Of a DNA stretch of 64,000 bases, positions 1 through 11,075 are shown piece by piece. The translations under genes were made by a program, and so were the position numbers. Source of the DNA: Flavobacterium tructae (GTDB lineage: Bacteria; Bacteroidota; Bacteroidia; Flavobacteriales; Flavobacteriaceae). The stretch's first letter is position 1. Each line of letters starts with the position of its first letter. The notes beneath the pieces were generated by a model. It was not told the origin of the DNA. It worked only from the letters and a program-made list of their open reading frames with translations, and ran no database searches. The stretch covers positions 151,059 through 215,058 of the forward strand of contig NZ_MUHH01000018.1 in the NCBI RefSeq assembly GCF_002217475.1, in the 5' to 3' direction.

Positions 1-1
1 C

Positions 2-3000
2 GTACGCTTGGTGAAAGAAACCAATTATATCGAAATTGATCCTCAGGACCGTATTCTGGCCATCTCAAATTCTTCGTTCGACGGTTCTACTTTTGATATT
101 TGGGGAGCATTATTAAACGGAGCGACTTTACACATTCCGGAGAAAGATTTAGTACTCAATTTTGAACTGTTGTTTCAGGCTATTACCGCAAATGAAATTT
201 CGGTTGTTTTTATGACAACGGCTTTGTTCAACTCCATGGTGGATACAGACATTGACAGTCTTAAAAAATTGAGAAAAATTCTTTTTGGCGGAGAAATGGT
301 TTCCGTTTCTCATGTGCGAAAGTTTGTCAGTCATTTCGGAAGCGGAAGACTGGTACACGTTTATGGCCCAACCGAGAATACCACTTTTTCGACCTTTTAC
401 CCTGTTGAAGAAGTTTCAGAAGAAGCGCCAAGCATCCCGATAGGAAAACCAATTTCCTATACCCAATGTTACATTCTTAACGAGAGTATGAAATTACAGC
501 CTGTTGGTATTGCGGGAGAATTGTATGTTTCCGGCGAAGGCGTTGCAGCGGGCTACTTAAACCAAGAAGAACTGACCTCAAAAAGTTTTGTTGAAAATCC
601 TTATCAGGAAAACGCTCTGTTGTATAAAACCGGAGACATCTGTAAATGGCTGCCTGACGGTACAATAGAAATTTTAGGAAGAAGAGACAGTCAGGTGAAA
701 ATTCGTGGTTTCAGAATAGAATTAGGTGAAATCGAACGAAAGATAACGAGTTACAATGGTATTACCGAAGCTGTAATTCTAGTAAACAAAGACAGTCATG
801 ATGTGAAATTTTTAGCAGCGTTTTTTGTTGCCGATACTACTATTAATACTGAAGAGCTTCGTTCTTTCCTGACACAAAAACTGCCTAATTATATGGTTCC
901 GGCTCATATTACTCAGGTGCCACAAATTCCATTAAACAGAAACGGGAAAGTTGATCAGAAAGAATTAAACAAACTGGCAAAATCAAATACGGAAACGACC
1001 AGAGAGCTTGTTTTACCAACAACCGAAATCCAAATAGCCCTGCACAACATCTGGAAAGAACTGTTTGATAAAGAAGATATCAGTATAACCGATGACTTTT
1101 TCGACATTGGCGGGCACAGTATTAAGGCAATGAATCTGGTGTCGACCATTCATAAAAACTTAAATATAAAAATAGATATCGGAAACGTTTTTGAAGACCG
1201 AAACATTAAAGCGCTCTCAGAAACGATACTGCAGGCTCAGGAGAATGTATTTCAGGAAATAGAAGCCCTGACAGAGCAGTCAAATTATGCAGTGTCATCA
1301 TCGCAACAGCGCTTTTGGGCATTGAGTCAGTTTCAGGAAGCCAACAAAGCCTACACAATTCCAAGCATTTACACCTTAACGGGAGATCTGGATCAAACGG
1401 CCTTAGCTTTTGCTTTTCAAACCATAACCAAACGACATGAAAGTTTCAGAACCACTTTTAAAGAAGATGAAAATCAGGAACTAAGACAATTTATTTTGCC
1501 TGAAGCGGAAAGTAATTTTGAGATTGATTTCGTTGATTTTTACAATCGTTCAGAAAAGGAATTAGAAGAGACCATTAACAACCTCATTCAGGTAGTATTT
1601 AATTTATCGGAAGGACCGCTTTTAAAAGTAAGTGTATTGCAGGTAGAAGAGTCCAAAGCAATACTGGTAGCAGTGATGCATCATATTATTAGTGACGGAC
1701 TGTCTATGGAGGTCTTTATTGAAGAGCTGCTGTATTTGTACAAAGCCCGTAAAAATAAACTTGCTGTAGATTTTAAACCGCTCAGAATACAATACAAAGA
1801 TTTTGCCGCCTGGCAGAATGAACAACTGGAGAATGAATCGTTGCAGGTTCATAAAGCCTACTGGACGGAGAAATTCTCAGGAGAGCTTCCGGTGCTCAAC
1901 CTTCAAAAAAGTAAAATTCGTCCTAAAATTAAATCCTATAATGGCGAAACAATTACCATAAATATTGATAGCAGAACATTAAAGCATTTTAAAAATATAC
2001 TGGATCAGGAAAATCTGACTTTGTTCATGGGGTTGCTAACCGTGGCAAATGTCCTGATTTATAAATATACCAATCAGGAAGATATTATACTGGGAACTAC
2101 AATTAGCGGTAGAAATCATCTTGATTTAGAGGGGCAAATTGGCTGTTTTATTAACGTATTGCCATTGCGCAGTCAGTTTTCACACAAAGATTCCATAATT
2201 GATTTATTCCGAAAGGTAAAAAAAGTAACTCAGGAAGCTTACGAACATCAGATTTATCCTTTTGAACAATTAATTGGTGATTTGAATCTGACACATGATA
2301 TCAGCAGAAATCCTTTATTTGATGCTACAGTCGTTTTACAAAATGCCGATTTAGATCAAAAATTAGAAGTTCTCAATACTGAAGGCCTTGAAATAGCCCT
2401 CTATGAAAAAATAAAAGCGACGGTAAGCCGATTTGACATTTCATTCAATTTTGTAGAAACGGTAAAGGGACTGGAATTTAGCTTAGTCTACAATACGGAC
2501 ATTTTTGATACCATTTTTATTCGTCAAATTCAGAAACATTTTCACAACCTGCTGAATGCCGTAATTGCAAATCCGCATAATTCTATTGCTTCCCTGCCTT
2601 ATTTATCGGTAGGCGAGATACAGCTTTTTACGTCAGATTTTAGTGCCGGAACCTTTAATTCTCAGGTGTGTTTGGACATTGTCGAAGCCTTTCAGTATCA
2701 GGTTAGAAAAACGCCTGCACAAATAGCCGTTGTATATAAAAACCAACAATTGACTTACGAGGAATTAGATCGTAATGCAAACAAAATTGCGCATTTGCTA
2801 ACCACAGAGTATGGAGTAACTAATGGAGAAAAAGTAGGAATCATTTTAGATAAATCAGAATTTTTGATCAGTACCATACTCGGGATTTTAAAAGCCGGTG
2901 GAGTATATGTTCCAATCGATGTGGAAAGTCCTAAGATCAGAAAAGAATTTATTGTCAATGATATTGGCGCAAAAGTCATCATTACCCAGATGGATTATAT

Positions 3001-4471
3001 GTTTGATCTTGACTTTTTTGAAGGAAGTATTATCGCCATAGACGTTCAGTTAGACGCTTTAGAAAATCATTCTCCAGCCCCGCAAATAACGAACAGTCCT
3101 GATGCTCCGGCATACATCATGTACACTTCCGGCTCTACCGGAAATCCAAAGGGAGTTTTAGTACCGCATAAAGGGGTTACCAGACTGGTTAAAAACACCA
3201 ATTACATCGATTTTGATAGGGTACACGCCATCTTGGCTACAGGTTCTGTTTCTTTTGATGCTTCGACGTTTGAGTTTTGGGGAGCATTGCTTAATGGTGG
3301 AAAATTGGTTTTATGCGACAAAGAAGATTTGTTAAACACAACCAAACTTGCTTCGCTAATAAAAACAGAAAAAGTAGATACCATGTGGTTTACATCGGGA
3401 TTGCTAAACCAGTTTATCGATCAGGACGTATCCCTTTTTGAAGGATTAATCAATGTACTGGCCGGAGGTGAAAAATTATCAGCTAAACACATCCGTAAAT
3501 TGCTGGAAGCCTATCCGGAACTGAACCTTATTAACGGTTACGGACCTACTGAAAACACTACGTTTTCGGCAACCTATAAAATTACAGCACCGGTAGAAGA
3601 GGATATTCCGATTGGTAAACCGATCAACAATTCGAAGGCTTACATCTTAGATCAAAATTTAGAACTATGTCCGCTGGGAGTTGTTGGAGAAATATATCTG
3701 GCAGGTGACGGACTTTCATTAGGCTACTTAAATGCAGAAGAATTAAATGCCGAAAAGTTTCTGAATCCGAGGAGTTTGAATAGAGAAAGAGTTTATAAAA
3801 CCGGTGATTTAGGATTGTGGCTGCCGAATGGAAATATCAAATTTTTTGGAAGAAAAGACAGTCAGATCAAACTTCGCGGTTACCGAATTGAACTCAACGA
3901 TATTGAAAAAACTTTAGATGCACACCCGGATATCAATGGTGCAGTAGTGGTATTGAAACAATTATCAGAAGCATCAGACGAAAAATTTATTGTGGCTTAT
4001 GTTAAGTCCAATCAGGTTATGAATCAAAAGGAGTTAAAGGCTTATCTGGCAGAAAGACTTCCTTTTTATATGATTCCAACTTATTTTATCGAAGTGGAAG
4101 ATTTCATTTTGAATAAAAATGGAAAGATTGACAAAGAACTTCTTCCTGAGATTGATTTGTCGCAATTAGAAAGAGAATACATATCCTACCGAAATGAAAC
4201 GGAGAAAACCCTCTCTGAGATTTGGAGCGAAATATTGTTGATCGAAAAGATCAGTGTAACCGATGATTTTTTTGAAATAGGAGGACACAGTTTGAGAGCC
4301 GTAAAATTAGCCAATATGATTCAGGAAAGCTTTGGCGTTGAGGTGAGTATCGGACATGTATTTCAATTCAGAACTATCGAAACGATGGCCGAACAGCTCA
4401 GGTTTATTCAGAAACAAGAAGAGCTGACAGCAAACAAAAAAGACCTTCAGGAAATCGATATCGACTTATAA
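2..4471 (+). CDS. NRPS, 5'-truncated: A(partial)-T-C-A-T (Ile-like, Val)
   Basis: The frame is open to the left edge, so the true start lies upstream. The first visible residues already lie past core A3 of an adenylation domain. Residues are counted from base 2. A1 remnant is about 1-335, T1 about 350-415 (GGHS, phosphopantetheine Ser373), C about 430-865 (HHxxxDG, H560/H561/D565), A2 about 905-1395 (TSGSTG from 1042) and T2 about 1400-1470 (Ser1430). Read against GrsA, the A1 code is DGFFLGVTF, close to published Ile codes, and A2 is DAFWLGGTF, almost the textbook Val code. Both A10 lysines are present (NGKVD, NGKID). The protein adds two aliphatic residues to a carrier-bound peptide. It ends in an acidic/hydrophobic tail (EIDIDL), probably a docking motif for the TubC-type domain opening the next protein 54 bases downstream. 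Substrate calls are inference; the domain order is seen directly. Confidence 0.95.
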   Translation, partial: VRLVKETNYIEIDPQDRILAISNSSFDGSTFDIWGALLNGATLHIPEKDLVLNFELLFQAITANEISVVFMTTALFNSMVDTDIDSLKKLRKILFGGEMVSVSHVRKFVSHFGSGRLVHVYGPTENTTFSTFYPVEEVSEEAPSIPIGKPISYTQCYILNESMKLQPVGIAGELYVSGEGVAAGYLNQEELTSKSFVENPYQENALLYKTGDICKWLPDGTIEILGRRDSQVKIRGFRIELGEIERKITSYNGITEAVILVNKDSHDVKFLAAFFVADTTINTEELRSFLTQKLPNYMVPAHITQVPQIPLNRNGKVDQKELNKLAKSNTETTRELVLPTTEIQIALHNIWKELFDKEDISITDDFFDIGGHSIKAMNLVSTIHKNLNIKIDIGNVFEDRNIKALSETILQAQENVFQEIEALTEQSNYAVSSSQQRFWALSQFQEANKAYTIPSIYTLTGDLDQTALAFAFQTITKRHESFRTTFKEDENQELRQFILPEAESNFEIDFVDFYNRSEKELEETINNLIQVVFNLSEGPLLKVSVLQVEESKAILVAVMHHIISDGLSMEVFIEELLYLYKARKNKLAVDFKPLRIQYKDFAAWQNEQLENESLQVHKAYWTEKFSGELPVLNLQKSKIRPKIKSYNGETITINIDSRTLKHFKNILDQENLTLFMGLLTVANVLIYKYTNQEDIILGTTISGRNHLDLEGQIGCFINVLPLRSQFSHKDSIIDLFRKVKKVTQEAYEHQIYPFEQLIGDLNLTHDISRNPLFDATVVLQNADLDQKLEVLNTEGLEIALYEKIKATVSRFDISFNFVETVKGLEFSLVYNTDIFDTIFIRQIQKHFHNLLNAVIANPHNSIASLPYLSVGEIQLFTSDFSAGTFNSQVCLDIVEAFQYQVRKTPAQIAVVYKNQQLTYEELDRNANKIAHLLTTEYGVTNGEKVGIILDKSEFLISTILGILKAGGVYVPIDVESPKIRKEFIVNDIGAKVIITQMDYMFDLDFFEGSIIAIDVQLDALENHSPAPQITNSPDAPAYIMYTSGSTGNPKGVLVPHKGVTRLVKNTNYIDFDRVHAILATGSVSFDASTFEFWGALLNGGKLVLCDKEDLLNTTKLASLIKTEKVDTMWFTSGLLNQFIDQDVSLFEGLINVLAGGEKLSAKHIRKLLEAYPELNLINGYGPTENTTFSATYKITAPVEEDIPIGKPINNSKAYILDQNLELCPLGVVGEIYLAGDGLSLGYLNAEELNAEKFLNPRSLNRERVYKTGDLGLWLPNGNIKFFGRKDSQIKLRGYRIELNDIEKTLDAHPDINGAVVVLKQLSEASDEKFIVAYVKSNQVMNQKELKAYLAERLPFYMIPTYFIEVEDFILNKNGKIDKELLPEIDLSQLEREYISYRNETEKTLSEIWSEILLIEKISVTDDFFEIGGHSLRAVKLANMIQESFGVEVSIGHVFQFRTIETMAEQLRFIQKQEELTANKKDLQEIDIDL

Positions 4472-4525
4472 TACAACTGCTTTACTTTAATAATTGAAAT
4501 ATCCTCTGAAAATTAAAATAAACCA

Positions 4526-7500
4526 ATGAAAGACTTAATTGATAAACTACAGGGAGAAGGAATTTTACTTGAACTCATAGATAATAAACTGAAGGTTTTT
4601 GCTGAAAAATCTACTATTGCTCCCGGTTTAATTGAAGAAATAAAAAAGAACAGAGAAGAGTTGACTCTTTTTTTACTGAACAGTCAAAAGCTGCAGGCAT
4701 CAAAACCTGTATGGCCAGAAATACTAAAAACAGCCGATTTAGAGTATTATCCATTATCTTCTTCACAATACAGAATGTGGGTTTTAAGTCAAATGGAAGA
4801 ATCCAGTAAAGCCTATAATGTTCCGGCTTTATACACTTTTGAAGGGAATCTGAATGTTAAAACATTGGAGCATGCTTTTCAGTTGATTATCGAGCGTCAT
4901 GAAATTCTAAGAACCAGGTTTGTCAATAAGGAGAATACCGTTGTACAAAAAATAATCCCTGCCGCAGCAATACAATTTAAGGTAGAAGAAATAAATCTAA
5001 GAAATCAAACAACAAGTGCAGAAGAACTAATCAACAAAGAAATGTCCTATTCTTTTGATTTAGAAAAAGAGCTGCTGCTAAAAAGTATCGTTTATCAAAT
5101 AGAAGATCAAAAGTGGATATTCTTCTTTATGATTCATCACATCATCAGCGACGGCTGGTCGATGGGAATACTTATAAATGAGTTATTAGAAAACTACACG
5201 GCATTAGAAAAAGGCGAAAATGTTGCTAAAGAACCCTTAACGATACAATACAAAGAATACGCAGTTTGGCAGCAAAAATTATGGAGCGATGATTATTTTG
5301 CAGCGCACAAAGAATACTGGCTGTCGCAGATTTCAGGTGAAATCCCTAAAATCCAACTTCCTTTCAGTAAAACAAGGCCGGTTTTAAAAACCTATAACGG
5401 AGATACCGTTTACAGAACGATAAATAAAGAAATAAGCATGAAGTTCAGGAGAGTTTGTCTGGACAACGAGAGTACTTTATTCATGGGATTGCTGGCCACT
5501 TTAAAAATAGTACTTTACAAATATACCAACCAGACAGATTTAATTGTGGGTTCGCCAATAGCCGGGCGTGAGTTACAGGTACTTCACAATCAGTTGGGAC
5601 TGTATTTAAATACCATTGCTTTAAGAGGAGTGATGAATCCGAAAGACAGTTTCGAATCTTTTCTTAAGAACATTAAAGAAAGCACTTTTAAAGCCTATAA
5701 CTACCAATCGTATCCTTTTGACAAACTGATAGAAGAAGCACAGTTGGAGACCGATTTAAGCAGAAATCCATTGTTTGATATCTTCCTGATTTTACAAAAC
5801 AACGAAAGTACGAACGTAAAAAACATCGGAGATCAATTAACTGTTCAGGCTTTAGAGACAGAAAACAAAACCAGTAAGTTTGATTTGCTTTTCAATTTTG
5901 TTGAGGTAGATGAAAATTTAGAATTGAGTATTGTTTATAATACCGATTTGTATGACCCATTTTTTATAGAACAAATCACGGTACATTTTGAGCATTTATT
6001 GAATCTGGTGAGCAGCACTCCATCAGAAACAATAGAGAACCTTTCTCTGGTAACTGAGATTGAAAAGAAAAAACTGGTTTTAGATTTCAATGCTACACAA
6101 TTCGATAATCAGGTATGTGCTCCCTTGAATGTTTTATTCGAAGAACAAGTAGAGAAATTAGCCAATCACACAGCACTTCGTTTCAAAGAGAAAGAATTTA
6201 CTTTTCAGGAACTGAACGAAAAAGTGAATCAGCTGGCTCATTATTTACGTAAAGAAAAAAACATCAAACAAGGTGATTTCGTTGTCGTAAAACTTCCAAG
6301 AAGTGAGCAGATGATTATCGCACTTATGGCCATCATAAAAGCAGGAGGTGCTTATATTCCCGTAGAACCGCAATATCCCGAAGAAAGAATCAATTTCATT
6401 ATAGCCGACAGTCAGTGTAAATTTTTAATTGATGAGGAAACTTTAGAAAACAGCTCAGAACAGTTGGCTTCTTTGCCTAAAAGCAATCCTGAAAATCACA
6501 ATACAGTTACCGATTTGGCTTATGTACTCTATACCTCCGGATCAACCGGAAATCCGAAAGGCTGTATGATTACCCATGAAGGAGTAACCAACAGAATTGA
6601 CTGGATGTGGAACGAATACCACTATTCTTCGAAAGACGTTATTCTGCAAAAAACCACTTTTACCTTTGATGTTTCGGTATGGGAAATTTTCATGCCTTTG
6701 TGCTGGGGAACCAAAATGGTACTTTGCGAACAAGAAGACATTTCAGAACCGCATCGCATTCTGAATTTAATCCAAAACAATGACGTAACCAGTCTGCATT
6801 TTGTGCCAAGTATGCTCAACACTTTTATTGCTTCAGTGGCTAACACAGAACAATTAGCGGGCAAATTGTCTAGTTTGCGTGCCGTAATAACCAGTGGCGA
6901 AGCTTTAACACCATTGACCGTTAAGGAATGGTATAATAAAGTATCGGCTGCACCCATTTACAATCTTTATGGCCCGACAGAAGCTTCTATAGACGTTACT
7001 TTCTTTAATACTAATGTAGACAATGAAATAGTCCCGATTGGAAAACCAATCTGGAACACACAGATTTATATCTTAAGCGAGTCAGATGCCGTTCAGCCGA
7101 TTGGTGTAGCGGGAGAAATCTGCATTGCCGGAAAAGGACTGGCACTTGGTTACCTAAACAATCCGGAGTTGACTCATCAGAAGTTTGTACCGAATCCGTT
7201 TCAACCCGGAGTGAAAATGTACCGAACCGGAGATCTGGGCATGTGGCTGCCTGATGGGAATGTAGCATATTTAGGCAGAAAAGATTTTCAGGTAAAAATC
7301 AGAGGATTCAGAATAGAGCTGGAAGAAATAGAAGCGGCATTAAACCAACATCCACAAATACAAACGGCTGTGGTTTTAGACCATACTAATGAAAACAGCG
7401 GAGATAAATATCTGACAGGCTATATTGTAGCAAATAGTGAATTGGTGAAGGAAGAACTCAACTTATGGCTGGGAACTAAACTTCCTGTTTATATGATCCC

Positions 7501-10500
7501 GTCAAATTTTGTGGTAGTAAATGAAATTCCATTAACCAATAGCGGTAAAGCAGACCGAAATAAACTACGTCAAAGTAACGGACTAAGTCTAAAAACAGCC
7601 ATTGCCTACGTTCCGGCACAGAACGAGCTGGAACAAAAACTGGTAGTAATTTGGGAAGGAATACTCAATCAGACCAAGATTGGGATACTCGAAGATTTTT
7701 TTACACTGGGCGGTCACAGTTTAAGTGCTACACATTTAGCGAATAGCATCAACAGAGAATTCAATGTGAAAATCAATCTGAGAGATATTTTCGAAAACAG
7801 AAACATTCAAAGTCTGGCCAAAAAAATAGCAGGGACAACTACGACTGTTTATCAGGAAATTAAAAAAGTACCGGAAAGCAGCAGTTACCTGCTTTCGTCA
7901 GGGCAAAGAAGATTATGGCTGTTGTCGCATCTGGACGATGCGAGTATAGCGCTCAACATGTACAAGACTTTTACGTTTACCGGTGTATTGGACATTTCGG
8001 TATTTGCAGCAGCTTTTTTGGCTATTCTGAAAAGACATGAAAGTCTGAGAACGGTTTTCAGACTGGATGAAAATGGAATCGTGAAGCAATATATCAAACC
8101 CTTTACTGAAAATTTACTGAATTTAACGATTGAAGATTTCAGACCAAATCAATATTATCAGGAGGTTATTGATGCCAAAATCAACCAGGAAATCGATAAA
8201 CCTTTTAATCTGGAAGAAGATTCTTTGCTGCGATTGAAATTGTATCAGATCAAAGACGATCAGTGGATGTTTTCTTTTGTAATGCATCATATTATCAGTG
8301 ATGGATTGTCTATGAATATTTTGACGAAAGAATTTGTTTCGAATTATCAAAATCTATCCCAGGGAAAAGCAATTACAGCTCCGGATTTAAAAATTCAGTA
8401 TAAAGATTATGCGCAATGGCAAACAGAGCAATTTCAGTCGGAGGAATATAAAAATCAGCTGCAGCATTGGTTAAAAAAGTTTGAGGGAGAAGTTCCGGTA
8501 TTAGATTTTCCAACAGATAAATCAAGAGCAGCAATCAATGCATATGACGGAGATTCAGTTGATTTTACAATTGAGAAAGAGACTTTTTCAAAATTTAAAA
8601 ACTTCTGTGAGAGCCACTCGATTACCGTTTTTACCGGACTTTTATCACTGGTTAAAACGTTATTATACAAATATACCCACCAACAGGATATTACCATCGG
8701 TACGCCTATCGGAGGCAGAATACATACCGATTTAGAAGACCAGATTGGACTTTACATCAACACTGTTCCTTTGCGAACGGTATTCAATGAAAATCACGAT
8801 TTTATAAGTTTACTGCATCAGGTAGAACAAAGTGTTATCGATGCACAGGAAAATCAAATGGTCGCTTTTGACGAACTCGTTCTTAATTTAGATCTTCAAT
8901 TGAGCCGTAACCGCCATCCGTTGTTTGACGTTTGGTTTGTACTGAGAGACAATTCGATAGAAGCCGATAAAGAATCACTCGAAATAGATGATTTGCAAAT
9001 TGCAGAATACGATGATGTAACCCTGAAAAAATGCCTGTTCGATTTAGTATTCAACTTCATAGAAAGCGAAGGACAGTTAGAAGGTAAAATTGAATATAAA
9101 TCAGGATTGTACATTAGAGAAACCATTGTGAGGTTAATCTCTAACCTAAAAGTGTTGTTGCATCAGTTAGTAGTAAACGCAGATCAAAGTTTAACTGCAT
9201 TACCATTCCTGAATGCTGAGGAAGAAAATTTACTACTTCATGTCTTTAATAATACGACTAGAGATTATAGCACACAACCCAACACCTTAATTGGACTGTT
9301 TCAAAAACAGGTATTAGAAACACCGGAGCAGACTGCATTGGTTTTCGAAGATAAAAAAATAACATATCAGGAATTGGATGAGGTATCCAACAAACTGGGG
9401 AATTATTTAAAGAAAAAATACGGCATAAAGGCAAATGAATTTGTAGGCGTTAAATTAGATCGAAGCGAGTGGAATGTTATTTCATTGCTTGGGATTCTAA
9501 AAAGCGGAGGAGTTTATGTACCCATTGACATTGCTTATCCCGAAGAGCGAATCGATTATATCATTGAAAATAGCGATTGCAAGCTGGTCATCGATTCTGA
9601 TGAAATTTATGATTTCAGATCGATGGAAAAGCTCTACAGCAGTGTTATGGAGAAATCGAATAGCAGTGCCGATGATTTGGCCTATCTGATTTATACTTCC
9701 GGTTCAACCGGCCTTCCTAAGGGAGTTTCGATAAAACAGGGCGCCATTTCGAATACAATTTTATCTCAGATCGAAATTTTTGGCAATGAAAACAAAGAAA
9801 AAGCCCTTCAGTTGGCCTCGTTTTCATTTGATGCTTCGATTTCAGAAATCTTTACGGTTTTGGCTTCGGGCGGAGAATTGCACATCATAACCGATGAGGT
9901 AAAAAAAGACACCGAAGAGCTGGAAAATTACATCGAAGAACACGCAATTCACTTCGCAACCATTTCTCCTTCTTACCTGAAATTATTGCAGCTGGACAAA
10001 ATTAAAAGTTTAAAAAAGCTGGTAACTGCAGGAGAAGCAGCCCCGACCGAAGAAGTTAAAAAATACCTGACTTATGGCGGTACCTGTTTTAATGCTTACG
10101 GCCCTACAGAAACCAGTATTTGTGCTACGATTTATAAGGTGAATGAAAATGAGCTACAGGAACTTTCTAATGTTCCGATCGGATTTCCAATCGCCAACAC
10201 TAAAATTTACATCCTCGGAACCAACGAAAAATTACTTCCTCTTGGAGCCATTGGTGAAATTTATGTAAGCGGAGCCGGTTTAGCCGAAGGGTATTTGAAC
10301 AAGCCGGAATTAACCAATCAGAAGTTTATCGATAATCCATTTGCTGAAGGCGAAAAACTATACAAAACCGGTGATTTAGGAAAATGGCTCCCTAACGGTA
10401 CGATTGAATATGCCGGACGAAATGACGATCAGGTAAAAGTGAGAGGATTTAGAATCGAACTGGGCGAAATAGAAACCGTTATCAAAGAACACGAAGCAAT

Positions 10501-11038
10501 CGAAGATGCCGTAATAGTGGTGAAAGAAGACAGTTTAGGAATTAAAGAAACTGTTGCCTTTTTTGTGCTAAAAGCCGATTCGGTTTCAGACAGTGATGAT
10601 ATTAAAGAATTTTTAGAAGACAAACTGCCGGAATATATGATTCCGTCTCACTTTATAAGCTTGAAAGAATTTCCGCTAACTCTAAATGGAAAAACTGACA
10701 AAAAGAAATTGTTGCAGAACAAGTCTTTAACCGAAAATGTTTCCCGAAACTACCTGGCGCCCCGAGACGAAACAGAAAGTAAACTTGCCGCATTGTGGGA
10801 AGAAGTGCTGGAGATCGATAAAGTGGGAGTACTGGACGACTTTTTTAAAATAGGAGGTCACAGTTTAAAAGCCACTTATTTAATCACGAGAATAAAAGCG
10901 GAATTTAACGCAAAACTCGATCTGATTTCGATTTTCAATAATGCCACTTTAGGAGAAATGGCAGCAGAAATAAAAAAGGCACAGCTCGTGAATGCGGAAG
11001 TCGTGATTACAGATGATTTTGAAAATATCTCCCTATAA
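4526..11038 (+). CDS. NRPS, TubC-C-A-T-C-A-T (Ser, Tyr-like aromatic)
   Basis: A 2170-residue two-module synthetase. Residues 1-52 form a TubC-like beta-hairpin docking domain (MKDLIDKLQGEGI opening). Then C1 about 75-505 (H204/H205/D209), A1 about 535-1005 (TSGSTG from 670), T1 (Ser1065), C2 about 1118-1555 (HHIISDG from 1254), A2 about 1580-2060 (TSGSTG from 1724) and T2 (Ser2113). The A1 code DVWHISLID matches serine codes such as that of EntF. The A2 code DASTVAAIC differs at one position from the DASTVAAVC pattern I recall for Tyr and beta-hydroxy-Tyr, so an aromatic residue is likely. The CmlA-type hydroxylase gene follows after 37 bases, which makes the aromatic T-bound residue a natural candidate for beta-hydroxylation. 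The C-terminus ends FENISL, a possible docking tail. Ser is fairly sure; Tyr versus another aromatic is open. Confidence 0.95.
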   Translation: MKDLIDKLQGEGILLELIDNKLKVFAEKSTIAPGLIEEIKKNREELTLFLLNSQKLQASKPVWPEILKTADLEYYPLSSSQYRMWVLSQMEESSKAYNVPALYTFEGNLNVKTLEHAFQLIIERHEILRTRFVNKENTVVQKIIPAAAIQFKVEEINLRNQTTSAEELINKEMSYSFDLEKELLLKSIVYQIEDQKWIFFFMIHHIISDGWSMGILINELLENYTALEKGENVAKEPLTIQYKEYAVWQQKLWSDDYFAAHKEYWLSQISGEIPKIQLPFSKTRPVLKTYNGDTVYRTINKEISMKFRRVCLDNESTLFMGLLATLKIVLYKYTNQTDLIVGSPIAGRELQVLHNQLGLYLNTIALRGVMNPKDSFESFLKNIKESTFKAYNYQSYPFDKLIEEAQLETDLSRNPLFDIFLILQNNESTNVKNIGDQLTVQALETENKTSKFDLLFNFVEVDENLELSIVYNTDLYDPFFIEQITVHFEHLLNLVSSTPSETIENLSLVTEIEKKKLVLDFNATQFDNQVCAPLNVLFEEQVEKLANHTALRFKEKEFTFQELNEKVNQLAHYLRKEKNIKQGDFVVVKLPRSEQMIIALMAIIKAGGAYIPVEPQYPEERINFIIADSQCKFLIDEETLENSSEQLASLPKSNPENHNTVTDLAYVLYTSGSTGNPKGCMITHEGVTNRIDWMWNEYHYSSKDVILQKTTFTFDVSVWEIFMPLCWGTKMVLCEQEDISEPHRILNLIQNNDVTSLHFVPSMLNTFIASVANTEQLAGKLSSLRAVITSGEALTPLTVKEWYNKVSAAPIYNLYGPTEASIDVTFFNTNVDNEIVPIGKPIWNTQIYILSESDAVQPIGVAGEICIAGKGLALGYLNNPELTHQKFVPNPFQPGVKMYRTGDLGMWLPDGNVAYLGRKDFQVKIRGFRIELEEIEAALNQHPQIQTAVVLDHTNENSGDKYLTGYIVANSELVKEELNLWLGTKLPVYMIPSNFVVVNEIPLTNSGKADRNKLRQSNGLSLKTAIAYVPAQNELEQKLVVIWEGILNQTKIGILEDFFTLGGHSLSATHLANSINREFNVKINLRDIFENRNIQSLAKKIAGTTTTVYQEIKKVPESSSYLLSSGQRRLWLLSHLDDASIALNMYKTFTFTGVLDISVFAAAFLAILKRHESLRTVFRLDENGIVKQYIKPFTENLLNLTIEDFRPNQYYQEVIDAKINQEIDKPFNLEEDSLLRLKLYQIKDDQWMFSFVMHHIISDGLSMNILTKEFVSNYQNLSQGKAITAPDLKIQYKDYAQWQTEQFQSEEYKNQLQHWLKKFEGEVPVLDFPTDKSRAAINAYDGDSVDFTIEKETFSKFKNFCESHSITVFTGLLSLVKTLLYKYTHQQDITIGTPIGGRIHTDLEDQIGLYINTVPLRTVFNENHDFISLLHQVEQSVIDAQENQMVAFDELVLNLDLQLSRNRHPLFDVWFVLRDNSIEADKESLEIDDLQIAEYDDVTLKKCLFDLVFNFIESEGQLEGKIEYKSGLYIRETIVRLISNLKVLLHQLVVNADQSLTALPFLNAEEENLLLHVFNNTTRDYSTQPNTLIGLFQKQVLETPEQTALVFEDKKITYQELDEVSNKLGNYLKKKYGIKANEFVGVKLDRSEWNVISLLGILKSGGVYVPIDIAYPEERIDYIIENSDCKLVIDSDEIYDFRSMEKLYSSVMEKSNSSADDLAYLIYTSGSTGLPKGVSIKQGAISNTILSQIEIFGNENKEKALQLASFSFDASISEIFTVLASGGELHIITDEVKKDTEELENYIEEHAIHFATISPSYLKLLQLDKIKSLKKLVTAGEAAPTEEVKKYLTYGGTCFNAYGPTETSICATIYKVNENELQELSNVPIGFPIANTKIYILGTNEKLLPLGAIGEIYVSGAGLAEGYLNKPELTNQKFIDNPFAEGEKLYKTGDLGKWLPNGTIEYAGRNDDQVKVRGFRIELGEIETVIKEHEAIEDAVIVVKEDSLGIKETVAFFVLKADSVSDSDDIKEFLEDKLPEYMIPSHFISLKEFPLTLNGKTDKKKLLQNKSLTENVSRNYLAPRDETESKLAALWEEVLEIDKVGVLDDFFKIGGHSLKATYLITRIKAEFNAKLDLISIFNNATLGEMAAEIKKAQLVNAEVVITDDFENISL

Positions 11039-11075
11039 CCTAATCCCATTTTTTAAAACTATAAAATAAATCTAA

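Noticed and set aside
6622..6957. A minus-strand open frame of 111 codons within the second NRPS, and many similar ones
   Set aside because: It mirrors conserved adenylation motifs on the + strand and shows no protein-like features of its own.
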